Shown here: piece after piece, positions 24,026 to 30,660 of the stretch
How positions within the stretch are numbered: position 1 is the first letter of the stretch
Layout of the letters: every line of letters starts with the position of its first letter
Assembly (NCBI GenBank): GCA_958426775.1
Contig: CATZZP010000022.1
Span: forward strand, 1 to 31,122
From: an uncultured Bacillota bacterium
GTDB lineage: Bacteria > Bacillota > Clostridia > Lachnospirales > CAG-274
Direction of reading: 5' to 3'
Length of the DNA stretch: 31,122 nucleotides
Notes under the pieces: model-generated
What the model saw: the letters and a program-made list of their open reading frames with translations, nothing else
Database searches by the model: none
What the model was told of the DNA's origin: nothing
Program-made: the position numbers and the translations under genes

Positions 24026-25198
24026 ATGACAACAGCCGAGCTTGGCGAAAAATATATTTTACATACATACAACCGTTTTCCCATTACCTTTGCGGCAGGC
24101 AAGGGTATGTATGTTTATGATGAACACGGTAAGGAATATCTTGACTTTGTGGCAGGTATTGCAGTAAACAGCTTAGGTCATAATCACCCTAAGCTTGTTA
24201 AGGCGATAATTGAACAAGCCTCAAGGCTTATACATATTTCTAACCTGTATTGGACAGAGCCGCAGGTAACTCTTGCACAAAAACTTGCAGAAAACGGCTC
24301 ACTTGATAAGGTGTTTTTCTGTAACAGCGGTGCAGAGTCTATTGAGGCGGCACTTAAGCTTGCTCGCCGTTACGGCAGCAGAACAGGCAGACAGGAAATA
24401 ATTACCATGAACAATTCCTTCCATGGTCGCACCTTTGCGGCAGTAACTGCAACAGGTCAGAGCCATTATCAGGAGAACTTCGGTGATATGTTCCCCCATA
24501 TTAAGTATGCCGATTACAACGATATTGCTTCTCTTAAATCAGTTATTACAGATAAAACCTGTGCAATACTTTTAGAGCCTTTACAGGGTGAGGGCGGTAT
24601 TCATCCTGCTGATATACAGTACCTTAAAGAAGTAAGGGCTATATGCGATGAAAAGGATATTTTACTTATGTTTGATGAGGTGCAGTGCGGTGTAGGTCGT
24701 CTTGGTACTCTTTTTGCTTACCAGACCTTTGGTGTTGAGCCTGATGTAATGTCAACAGCCAAAGGCATTGCAGGCGGTATTCCCTGCGGCATCATGATGA
24801 CAAAGGAGAAGTATGCTGATGTTTTAGGTGCAGGTGACCATGCCTCAACCTTTGGCGGCAATCCCCTTGCAGCTGCGGCAGGTAATGTTGTGGTTGATGA
24901 GCTTTTAGGCGGACTTCTTGACAATGTTAAGGAAAACGGCATTTACCTTACCCAAAAGCTTAAAGAGCTTGCTGATAAATATTCCTTTGTTAAGGACGTA
25001 AGAGGTATAGGCTTTATGCAGGGCATGGAGCTTGAGGTGCCTGTTGCTCCTGTTATATCAAGGGCTATTGAAAACGGACTTTTGCTTGTAAATGCAGGCA
25101 AGCATATTATCCGTTTTGTGCCTTCTCTTATTGCAACCAAGGAGGATATTGACAAGGCTATGTCTATACTTGATACTGCTTTGGCTGAGGTTAAATAA
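24026..25198 (+). CDS. argD: N-acetylornithine aminotransferase
   Basis: 390 residues, a PLP-dependent class III transaminase that makes N-acetylornithine from the semialdehyde and glutamate. The PLP lysine is K246 in STAKGIAGG; CNSGAESIEAALK (99-111), the SFHGRT block and FDEVQCG upstream complete the cofactor site. GGGAGG precedes the ATG. Last gene of argCJBD, spaced 14 bases from argB. Confidence 0.95.
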   Translation: MTTAELGEKYILHTYNRFPITFAAGKGMYVYDEHGKEYLDFVAGIAVNSLGHNHPKLVKAIIEQASRLIHISNLYWTEPQVTLAQKLAENGSLDKVFFCNSGAESIEAALKLARRYGSRTGRQEIITMNNSFHGRTFAAVTATGQSHYQENFGDMFPHIKYADYNDIASLKSVITDKTCAILLEPLQGEGGIHPADIQYLKEVRAICDEKDILLMFDEVQCGVGRLGTLFAYQTFGVEPDVMSTAKGIAGGIPCGIMMTKEKYADVLGAGDHASTFGGNPLAAAAGNVVVDELLGGLLDNVKENGIYLTQKLKELADKYSFVKDVRGIGFMQGMELEVPVAPVISRAIENGLLLVNAGKHIIRFVPSLIATKEDIDKAMSILDTALAEVK

Positions 25199-25205
25199 GC
25201 TTTTT

Positions 25206-25240
25206 ATACCCTTGCTTTTCGGTGAGGGTATCTTTGTTTA
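25206..25240 (+). terminator. Terminator of argCJBD
   Basis: ATACCCT (25206-25212) and AGGGTAT (25225-25231) form a 7-base stem that can extend inward, followed by a moderate T-rich tail. Confidence 0.65.
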
Positions 25241-25270
25241 AAAAATTACAAATTAATTGAAAATTTTGCT

Positions 25271-25299
25271 TGACATATTTTATAGCCTATAGTAAAATA
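25271..25299 (+). promoter_or_regulatory. Promoter of rplM-rpsI
   Basis: TTGACA (25271-25276) and TAAAAT (25294-25299) are 17 bases apart. Confidence 0.8.
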
Positions 25300-25305
25300 T
25301 TACTG

Positions 25306-25437
25306 TTTGAATTGTCCCTATAAGGGTTCATTAGCCCCGAAGCCTTATAGAACACAGCTCTTTTCGGACATTTTGAGCGTACAATTCAATAGCTTGAACA
25401 TAATTGGTTATTTTAAAGTTTTGAGAGGAGATTTTCT
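25306..25437 (+). ncRNA. Structured leader of rplM, probably the L13 leader
   Basis: The roughly 135-base leader before rplM can fold: TTGAATTGT (25308-25316) is the exact complement of ACAATTCAA (25381-25389) and encloses further short stems near 25319-25350. A structured leader ahead of rplM is known in Firmicutes (the L13 leader, thought to be bound by L13). The fold is seen; the family name is inferred from position. Confidence 0.5.
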
Positions 25438-25440
25438 ATA

Positions 25441-25878
25441 ATGAGAACAACATTTATAGCTAAGCCGGCTGAAATAGAAAGAAAATGGTATGTTGTTGAC
25501 GCTACTGACCACACACTCGGTCGTCTTGCTTCAGAGGTTGCAAACGTACTTCGCGGCAAGAATAAGCCTATCTACACACCACACTGCGATACAGGTGACT
25601 ATGTAATCATTATCAATGCAGATAAGATTAAGGTAACAGGTAAGAAGCTTGACCAGAAGCTTTACAGAAAGCACAGTGATTACGTTGGCGGCTTTAAGGA
25701 AACTACACTCAGAGTTATGCTTGAGAAGAAGCCTGAGGAAGTTATTAAGCACGCTGTTAAAGGTATGCTTCCTAAGAACACTCTCGGCAAGGACATGATG
25801 AAGAAGCTTTTTGTTTACGCAGAAGGCGAGCATAAGCATCAGGCACAGTCACCGGAAGTATTAGAAATTAAGTATTAA
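25441..25878 (+). CDS. rplM: 50S ribosomal protein L13
   Basis: 145 residues, full length. The WYVVDATDHTLGRLAS opening, PHCDTGDYVI and GMLPKNTLG blocks are typical. L13 is an early-assembly large subunit protein. GAGAGGAG precedes the ATG. It is followed after 18 bases by rpsI, the universal rplM-rpsI pair. Confidence 0.98.
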   Translation: MRTTFIAKPAEIERKWYVVDATDHTLGRLASEVANVLRGKNKPIYTPHCDTGDYVIIINADKIKVTGKKLDQKLYRKHSDYVGGFKETTLRVMLEKKPEEVIKHAVKGMLPKNTLGKDMMKKLFVYAEGEHKHQAQSPEVLEIKY

Positions 25879-25896
25879 TTTATAGGAGGTTAAATC

Positions 25897-26289
25897 ATGG
25901 CAGCAGCTAGATATTACGGTACAGGTAGAAGAAAAAGCTCTGTAGCAAGAGTTTATTTAGTTCCGGGTAACGGTAAAATTACTATTAACAAGAGAGATAT
26001 TGACGAATATTTTGGTCTTGAAACACTTAAGGTTATTGTTAGACAGCCACTTGAGCTTACAAACACAGGTGCAAAGTTTGATGTGCTTGTAAACGTATGC
26101 GGCGGCGGTACAACAGGTCAGGCAGGTGCTATCCGTCACGGTATTTCAAGAGCACTCCTTGAGGCAGATGCTGACTTCAGAGCTCCTCTTAAGAAGGCTG
26201 GCTTCCTTACAAGAGATCCAAGAATGAAGGAGAGAAAGAAGTACGGCTTAAAGGCAGCTCGTCGTGCTCCTCAGTTCTCCAAGAGATAA
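25897..26289 (+). CDS. rpsI: 30S ribosomal protein S9
   Basis: 130 residues, full length, with the YGTGRRKSSVARVYL opening and the family's C-terminal tail ending QFSKR, which reaches the P-site tRNA. AGGAGG precedes the ATG. The gene is intact although a prophage lies just downstream. The 3' end of rpsI is a known integration site for mobile elements in Firmicutes, and the reading frame here shows that insertion restored or spared the end of the gene. Confidence 0.98.
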   Translation: MAAARYYGTGRRKSSVARVYLVPGNGKITINKRDIDEYFGLETLKVIVRQPLELTNTGAKFDVLVNVCGGGTTGQAGAIRHGISRALLEADADFRAPLKKAGFLTRDPRMKERKKYGLKAARRAPQFSKR

Positions 26290-26305
26290 TTCAAGAGCAA
26301 AAATC

Positions 26306-26350
26306 AATCCCACAGATACAAGGTTTTTCCTGTATTTGTGGGATTTTTCT
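26306..26350 (+). terminator. Terminator of rplM-rpsI
   Basis: AATCCCACA-G-ATACA pairs with TGTAT-T-TGTGGGATT over about 15 bases with one mismatch, followed by TTTTTCTTTTT. Confidence 0.88.
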
Positions 26351-26378
26351 TTTTGTCCGTTTTTATGAAATTTTGTCT

Positions 26379-26411
26379 GTTAGTAACAAGTTAGTAACAA
26401 GTTAGTAACAA
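26379..26411. repeat. Three perfect tandem copies of GTTAGTAACAA at the prophage edge
   Basis: GTTAGTAACAA occurs three times in a row (26379, 26390, 26401), exactly 11 bases apart, between the rpsI terminator and the integrase stop. One helical turn per unit places them on one face of the DNA, as for integrase arm-type or excisionase sites. Confidence 0.8.
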
Positions 26412-26435
26412 AAATCAATAGCTTTTTCAAAACTA

Positions 26436-27491
26436 TTATATTCTATTAATTGCGTCAAGTTTAGTATTAAGGTCAAGATGCGTATAAACAGCTTGTGTAA
26501 CATTTTGTCCTTTATGACCAACTATTTTTTGTATTATTCTTTCATCAACACCTGCTTCTGTCAACAACGATACACAAGTGTGTCTCGTACAATGCGGAGT
26601 ATATTTTTCTAAAGATAAACTATTCATTAATGGTATCCAATATGAATCATAATAATTACGATATGTAAAAGGTTGTTCATCTGGTGTACAAATTAAATAA
26701 TCACATTTTTTCTGCATCCAGTGTTCAAAAAAAGGAACGATTTTTTCTGCTATTGGAACCTCTCTAATACCTGCATCAGTTTTTGATTCTTTTACATAAA
26801 ACCATCTATCCTCTAAATGAACATCTGCCTTTTTCAAATCAAGCATTTCACCTATTCTAACACCAGTATATATAAGCATAAGAATAACAGATAAATACTC
26901 ATTTGATTTTTCAGCAGACCATAAACTCTTAATTGCTTTTTTAGTAAAAGGTTTTCTATCATAAGCATTTGGGTTTCCGGGTTTACTTATGTCAACATAT
27001 CTAACCATATCTCTTTTATCCGGTGTAACAATTTCATTAATAATCGCATAATCATACATAAGACCAAATAATATTTTAAGTTTTTTCAATGTTGGTGTAT
27101 TTTTTCCTGATTCGTCCACAACTTTTTGCAAATGAGCTAGTTTTATATCAACAAATTTCATATCTTTTATTTTGTCACAAAGTTTATATGATGCTTTATA
27201 ACCTTTAACATTAGATTCAGAAACTTTTTCAAAATGAATTTCTGACCATTTTTCATATACTTCTTTAAAAGTTATTGTGTTGATATGTAAATCATAAGGG
27301 TCCTCATTAAATGCTGCAAGTGCTTGAAGTGCTTCTGTCCTACTTTCATAATATCCTATAAATTTATAAACAGGATATGATTTCATCTTTTCAGGTACTT
27401 GTTTCCAACCAACTGTCTTTCGTGCTGCCCAAGGTTTTCTTCTTTTCCCTGATAACTTGTAAATTGAACCATAAGAATTTGGTAATTTCAT
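26436..27491 (-). CDS. Tyrosine recombinase, phage integrase
   Basis: 351 residues. The catalytic domain has R212 (GVRIGEML), H300 and R303 (PHCTRHTCVSLL), H326 (VGHKG) and nucleophile Y336 (VYTHLD). The N-terminus is a basic, aromatic arm-binding domain (about 1-65), and a SAM-like core-binding domain covers about 73-165. It should insert and excise the prophage at the rpsI 3' end. AAAGGAT precedes the ATG. A 12-base inverted repeat spans its promoter region, and a putative antisense transcript crosses its leader. It points toward rpsI, the usual orientation for an integrase beside its attachment site. Confidence 0.93.
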   Translation of the reverse strand: MKLPNSYGSIYKLSGKRRKPWAARKTVGWKQVPEKMKSYPVYKFIGYYESRTEALQALAAFNEDPYDLHINTITFKEVYEKWSEIHFEKVSESNVKGYKASYKLCDKIKDMKFVDIKLAHLQKVVDESGKNTPTLKKLKILFGLMYDYAIINEIVTPDKRDMVRYVDISKPGNPNAYDRKPFTKKAIKSLWSAEKSNEYLSVILMLIYTGVRIGEMLDLKKADVHLEDRWFYVKESKTDAGIREVPIAEKIVPFFEHWMQKKCDYLICTPDEQPFTYRNYYDSYWIPLMNSLSLEKYTPHCTRHTCVSLLTEAGVDERIIQKIVGHKGQNVTQAVYTHLDLNTKLDAINRI

Positions 27492-27514
27492 TTATTTCAT
27501 CCTTTCTTTTTTGC

Positions 27515-27562
27515 GGATGAAATGGTATAATTATATTGGTGATATTGGTAACCATTTCATCC
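27515..27562. repeat. 12-base inverted repeat over the integrase promoter region
   Basis: GGATGAAATGGT (27515-27526) is the exact complement of ACCATTTCATCC (27551-27562). A further ATTTCATCC occurs at 27494-27502, next to the integrase start codon. TATAAT-like elements on both strands (27526-27531) sit between the arms. Confidence 0.65.
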
Positions 27563-27622
27563 ATCCGATTTGGTTTCCATCCTGACCTCTGATTGTTGGT
27601 AGCAATCGGAGGTCTTTTTTTT
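27526..27622 (+). ncRNA. Possible short RNA antisense to the integrase leader
   Basis: A TATAAT at 27526-27531 with a weak TTTCTT 17 bases upstream could start a plus-strand transcript near 27538. It would end at a strong intrinsic terminator, GACCTC-T-GATTG (27584-27595) pairing with CAATC-G-GAGGTC (27603-27614), followed by eight T residues. No plus-strand gene precedes this terminator, so an RNA of about 85 bases is the simplest reason for it. The terminator is clear, the promoter is not. Confidence 0.4.
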
Positions 27623-27681
27623 ATAGCAAATACCCAAAATGGGAATGTGCTTACAAATTTAAAAGTTCAACATAGTCATAA

Positions 27682-27934
27682 ATCTTGAACCGTCTGAAAG
27701 GCTGTAATTTACTAGGTTTTTTAAATAAGCGGTTCAAGATGTACGGTTCTATATATATTATAGATATTTTTTAGAGAAACATAAAATTTTAATGATTTTA
27801 TATTTTAATATATCCTTAACTTAAAAACATCTTGAACCATCTTGAACCGTACCCTTGAAACCCTTATTTTTACTGTATTTTATCGGTTCAAGATGATGTT
27901 GAACCTATCTTGAACTAACTTAAATATCTTGAAC
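27682..27934. repeat. Cluster of seven perfect ATCTTGAAC repeats between integrase and repressor
   Basis: Perfect ATCTTGAAC copies start at 27682, 27829, 27839, 27907 and 27926. Reverse copies GTTCAAGAT occupy 27732-27740 and 27886-27894. Most extend to ATCTTGAACCG. Degenerate copies lie near 27665, 27853 and 27896. Copies at 27829 and 27839 are tandem with a 10-base period. GGTTCAA (27885-27891) and TTGAACC (27899-27905) form an inverted repeat, and GTACGGTTC (27741-27749) pairs with GAACCGTAC (27844-27852). No ORF covers the region. It is iteron- or operator-like. Confidence 0.8.
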
Positions 27935-27936
27935 TT

Positions 27937-28603
27937 TTAATATTTTTGACGATTTTCAACAACTTTTCCAATAATATTTATTGGTTTTTCAAGAATTTCT
28001 TTGTTGGAATATTTCATTGGTTTATAAGCAGGATTGAAAGAAATCAGTGTAATTCCTTCCTGATACTTTACTAATCTTTTACAGGTTGCAGAATCACCAT
28101 TTATTAAAACAATTACAATATCACCTGTCTCTGCATAATTCTGCTGACGAACAATTACAATATCACCTTCTGAAATCCTTGGAGACATGCTGTCACCATG
28201 AATTCTTAAAGCAAAGAATTCACCAGTGGATGCAAGTTCTTGTGATATTTCTTCACTACCTATGTAGTTTTCTTCCGTAAATATCGGTGTACCTGCAGCA
28301 ACATCACCTAACACAGGAATTTTCATTCCTTTTTCTAGTCGGAACACATCAGAACTTAAAGCAGAAATATCTGCAACAGCGTCAAAATGTTGAAACATTT
28401 CTTTTTTAGTTTTATATTCTGATGTTCCAGTTAAATAATCAAGCTGAACACCAAAGTAATCTGCTATTTTTTTGAAGTTTTTCTGAACTCGGTTTATTTT
28501 TATCAATTTTACAAAGTGAACCTTTAGCAAATCCCAGTTCTTTTTCTAACGCATTAACAGATATAGATTTTTCCTTGCATAATTCTTTGATTTTGTTATA
28601 CAT
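27937..28603 (-). pseudogene. S24-type phage repressor (CI/LexA-like) interrupted by a +1 frameshift
   Basis: The gene begins at ATG 28603 behind AAGGTGGGA and encodes an HTH of about 45 residues (KELCKEKSISVNALEKELGF). It then meets an A7 run (28467-28473). Removing one A joins it smoothly to KIADYFGVQLDYLTG and to a full C-terminal peptidase S24 domain, giving about 221 residues. That domain shows the Ala-Gly cleavage site (VAAGTP), catalytic Ser in HGDSMSPR and Lys in SATCKRL. As written, the HTH half stops early and the peptidase half lacks a start. The normal protein would bind the operators at 28623-28808, hold the prophage silent and self-cleave after DNA damage. Sequencing error, slippage or real inactivation all fit. 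Confidence 0.85.
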
Positions 28604-28622
28604 AAAATCCCACCTTTTATAA

Positions 28623-28808
28623 TTCTGAAAAAAATCACGCAAAAACTCTTGACATTCTGAAAATATTGCGTATAATAAAATTATGGCTTCTGAAAATAAT
28701 ACGCAATTAAAACAAAATGCCCTTGAAAAATATTTAAAAATTTTTTTGACACCTAAATTATATAATATTTTCAGAGGTAAGTCAATTAAAATCGTAAAAT
28801 TTTCAGAA
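28623..28808. promoter_or_regulatory. Five-copy operator cluster in the lysogeny switch
   Basis: Copies of about 17 bases with consensus TTCTGAAAATAATACGC lie at 28623-28640, 28655-28671 and 28688-28704 on the plus strand. Reverse copies lie at 28767-28775 (partial) and 28792-28808. The first overlaps the likely repressor promoter (minus-strand TATAAA-like box near its start), the second fills the spacer of the plus-strand promoter, and the last lies just before the Cro-like gene. This is the layout of a CI/Cro switch. Confidence 0.75.
28649..28676 (+). promoter_or_regulatory. Early rightward prophage promoter
   Basis: TTGACA (28649-28654) and TATAAT (28671-28676) are 16 bases apart, an exact consensus pair with an operator copy filling its spacer. 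Confidence 0.85.
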
Positions 28809-28811
28809 TAA
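28683..28811 (+). CDS. Possible 42-residue leaderless ORF in the switch region
   Basis: An ATG at 28683 lies at or one base from the expected start of transcription and opens a frame of 42 codons ending at 28811. The product is basic (MASENNTQLKQNALEKYLK at its start) and unlike anything I recognise. There is no room for a ribosome binding site, so it would need leaderless translation. Two operators overlap it. It may be chance. Confidence 0.25.
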   Translation: MASENNTQLKQNALEKYLKIFLTPKLYNIFRGKSIKIVKFSE

Positions 28812-28833
28812 TAAAAATAAAAGAGGTGAATTT

Positions 28834-29010
28834 ATGTATTCAAAAATTAAGAAACTTTGTAAAAAACATGGTATTTCAATCGTTGAACTAGAAGAGAGAC
28901 TTGGTTTTTCAAGAGGTTCGATTTGTAAATGGGATGTTAATGTTCCAAGCGTTACAAAGGTCAAAGCTGTAGCGGATTTTTTTAATTTAACAATAGATAA
29001 ATTATTGTGA
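28834..29010 (+). CDS. Cro-like HTH protein (XRE family)
   Basis: 58 residues, a single HTH: MYSKIKKLCKKHGISIVELE, then GFSRGSICKWD and a closing helix VADFFNLTIDKLL. It closely parallels the repressor's N-terminus (MYNKIKELCKEK and GFAKGSLCK), so both probably read the same operators, as Cro and CI do. GAGGTG precedes the ATG. It is the first well-supported gene of the rightward transcript. Confidence 0.88.
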   Translation: MYSKIKKLCKKHGISIVELEERLGFSRGSICKWDVNVPSVTKVKAVADFFNLTIDKLL

Positions 29011-29020
29011 GGTGAACATA

Positions 29021-29227
29021 ATGAATTCTACTAAAAATATTACTGATAATTTAAAGCAAATTGTTAAAAAAAGTGGGTTGAAGCAGTATGTTGTAGCCGA
29101 AAAATGCGGTTATTCGCCAAAAACATTTAGTGATATGTTAAATAACAGAAAGCTCATAACAGCACAAGACATTTATATGTTATGTGAAGGTTTAGATATT
29201 AGCCCTAATGATTTATTGGGTTATTAG
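29021..29227 (+). CDS. Second small HTH protein (XRE/Cro family)
   Basis: 68 residues, one HTH: IVKKSGLKQYVVAEKCGYSP, then TFSDMLNNRKLITAQDIYML and a closing DISPNDLLGY. It differs from the Cro-like protein before it, so it likely binds other sites; the ATCTTGAAC cluster is one open candidate. The ATG at 29021 is preferred to GTG 29012 because GAGGTG at 29009-29014 overlaps the GTG. It starts 10 bases after the Cro-like gene. Confidence 0.85.
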   Translation: MNSTKNITDNLKQIVKKSGLKQYVVAEKCGYSPKTFSDMLNNRKLITAQDIYMLCEGLDISPNDLLGY

Positions 29228-29239
29228 GAGGTTGAGAAG

Positions 29240-29389
29240 ATGGAACAGGAAAAACAATCGAATGAAATATGCCCAAGATATTGCTGTTATAAAGGTATGA
29301 TACATTTCCTTAAATGTACAGTATTGATACACAGCTTTATCCTAGGTAGTATTATTTCTATATTAGTAAAGATTTTATCCAATCAATGA
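29240..29389 (+). CDS. 49-residue membrane protein of the early prophage region
   Basis: ATG 29240 follows AGGAGG and opens 49 codons. The N-terminal half holds four cysteines (C11, C15, C16, C26), and the C-terminal half is one hydrophobic helix (VLIHSFILGSIISILVKIL). It directly follows two HTH genes on the same transcript and overlaps by 32 bases the 3' end of a minus-strand gene. Family unknown. Small membrane proteins at this place in prophages may act in superinfection exclusion or as toxins, which is conjecture here. Confidence 0.6.
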   Translation: MEQEKQSNEICPRYCCYKGMIHFLKCTVLIHSFILGSIISILVKILSNQ

Positions 29390-29720
29390 TGAAAGGTGAC
29401 AAGTCAATTAATTTTGTAAACAGGCTACCTAATATAGCAGCGACAAGAAGTTGAATCCAAGACCTGCGAACAGCTTTCTTATCACGAAGTTCTTGAATTT
29501 TCTCTTCGAGAGCTAAGCGTTTATCTTCACGGTCTTGAATTTCTAATTGAAGCTTACTCTGCTCGAACTTTTGAATTATTGATTGTTGTTCAGCAGGAGA
29601 GCAGCGACCACTACCTAAAGGAGCTCCTTTATAACAGAGGTTATATGTTCGACCTAATTGTTTACAAGTATCAATTGTGTCACAATCTTCATTATATTTT
29701 AATTCTGGCAAATTAAGCAT
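29358..29720 (-). CDS. Cys-rich, coiled-coil, C-terminally anchored membrane protein
   Basis: 120 residues. The N-terminal 40 residues carry four Cys (C13, C19, C29, C40), then a charged coiled coil (about 45-85, EQQSIIQKFEQSKLQLEIQ onward) and a C-terminal transmembrane helix (about 88-118). A good ribosome binding site (AAAGGAG) precedes the ATG at 29720, and an extended -10 (TGCTATAAT) lies about 50 bases upstream. It runs against the early transcript, thus probably expressed in the lysogen, and its end overlaps the 49-residue gene. Unknown function. Confidence 0.75.
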   Translation of the reverse strand: MLNLPELKYNEDCDTIDTCKQLGRTYNLCYKGAPLGSGRCSPAEQQSIIQKFEQSKLQLEIQDREDKRLALEEKIQELRDKKAVRRSWIQLLVAAILGSLFTKLIDLSPFIIDWIKSLLI

Positions 29721-29826
29721 AATTAATTCTCCTTTCTATAGATATTAACTAATATGCCACTATCAGTTAATTGAATTATAGCATATAAGGAGAAGTATTA
29801 AAAGTAATATTAGGAGGTAAAAACTT

Positions 29827-30438
29827 ATGAATAATATACAAGTTTTTAATAATGAAGAACTTGGTTGTATAAGAACAGTAATGATAAATGACCAACCTTG
29901 GTTTGTTGGTAAAGATATTGCAGTTGCTTTGGGATATAGCAATCCTCAAAAGGCAATTCGTGACCATATTGATGTTGAGGATAAGACGGTGAACGATTCG
30001 TTCACCATTAATGGGACAAAGGGAACGCTTATTAACGAATCTGGTCTTTACAGTCTTATTCTTTCAAGTAAGTTACCTAGTGTTAAGAAATTTAAGCGTT
30101 GGGTTACATCAGAGGTTCTTCCTGCTATAAGAAAAACAGGGCATTATGGGAACACACCTTTGAAAGATGTAATAAATCTTATCCGTATCACCAGAGATAA
30201 TATGGAAAAGCAAGGTGCATCACCAACACAGATTGCAGAAACAATCAATGGAATATGTGAACAGTATGGAATTAATCTTCCAAACTTTGTGATACATCCC
30301 GAACAGGTCACTATGAAAAATGTGTTTGATATGGTTGATTATGTTTTTTCACAGCCAAGGGGTAGAGGTCACAAAGCATTAACTTATGATGATTATGTAG
30401 CACATAAAGCAAGTGTGAAAATGATAGGCGGTGATTGA
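29827..30438 (+). CDS. BRO-N domain phage antirepressor
   Basis: 203 residues. The N-terminal BRO domain (about 1-105) shows PWFVGKDIAVALGY, the AIRDHIDVEDK block, LINESGLYSLILSS and VTSEVLPAIRKTGHY. The C-terminal 90 residues are helical and resemble the extra domain of phage antirepressors. Such proteins counter the repressor and help induction. AGGAGG lies nine bases before the ATG. The following small HTH gene starts one base after its stop. Confidence 0.9.
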   Translation: MNNIQVFNNEELGCIRTVMINDQPWFVGKDIAVALGYSNPQKAIRDHIDVEDKTVNDSFTINGTKGTLINESGLYSLILSSKLPSVKKFKRWVTSEVLPAIRKTGHYGNTPLKDVINLIRITRDNMEKQGASPTQIAETINGICEQYGINLPNFVIHPEQVTMKNVFDMVDYVFSQPRGRGHKALTYDDYVAHKASVKMIGGD

Positions 30439-30439
30439 T

Positions 30440-30634
30440 ATGAAAATTTATAGTAATAGACTTTCAGTTGCAGAAGCTGCAAGTTTATTAGATGCTTCTG
30501 AACAATTTATCAGAATTGGATTGCAGCAAGGAACATTAAAATTTGGAATGGCTGTTAAAATGTCAGGACAATGGACTTATGTGATAACAAAGCAGAAGTT
30601 TGAAGAAGTAACAGGAATAAAAGTTTCACAATAA
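30440..30634 (+). CDS. Small DNA-binding protein with an excisionase-like HTH
   Basis: 64 residues. The start (RLSVAEAASLLDASEQFIRI) has the AEAA..L pattern of MerR/excisionase-type HTHs, followed by a wing-like YVITKQKFEEV. It may be a directionality factor or a regulator. The ATG at 30440 is favoured over GTG 30431 because GGCGGTG lies in front of it. It follows the antirepressor directly. Confidence 0.7.
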   Translation: MKIYSNRLSVAEAASLLDASEQFIRIGLQQGTLKFGMAVKMSGQWTYVITKQKFEEVTGIKVSQ

Positions 30635-30660
30635 ATATTTTTTGAAAGGATGGACAAAAA

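Noticed and set aside
27682..27934. CRISPR array or attachment site from the ATCTTGAAC copies
   Set aside because: Spacing is irregular, copies occur in both orientations and the word is only 9 bases long.
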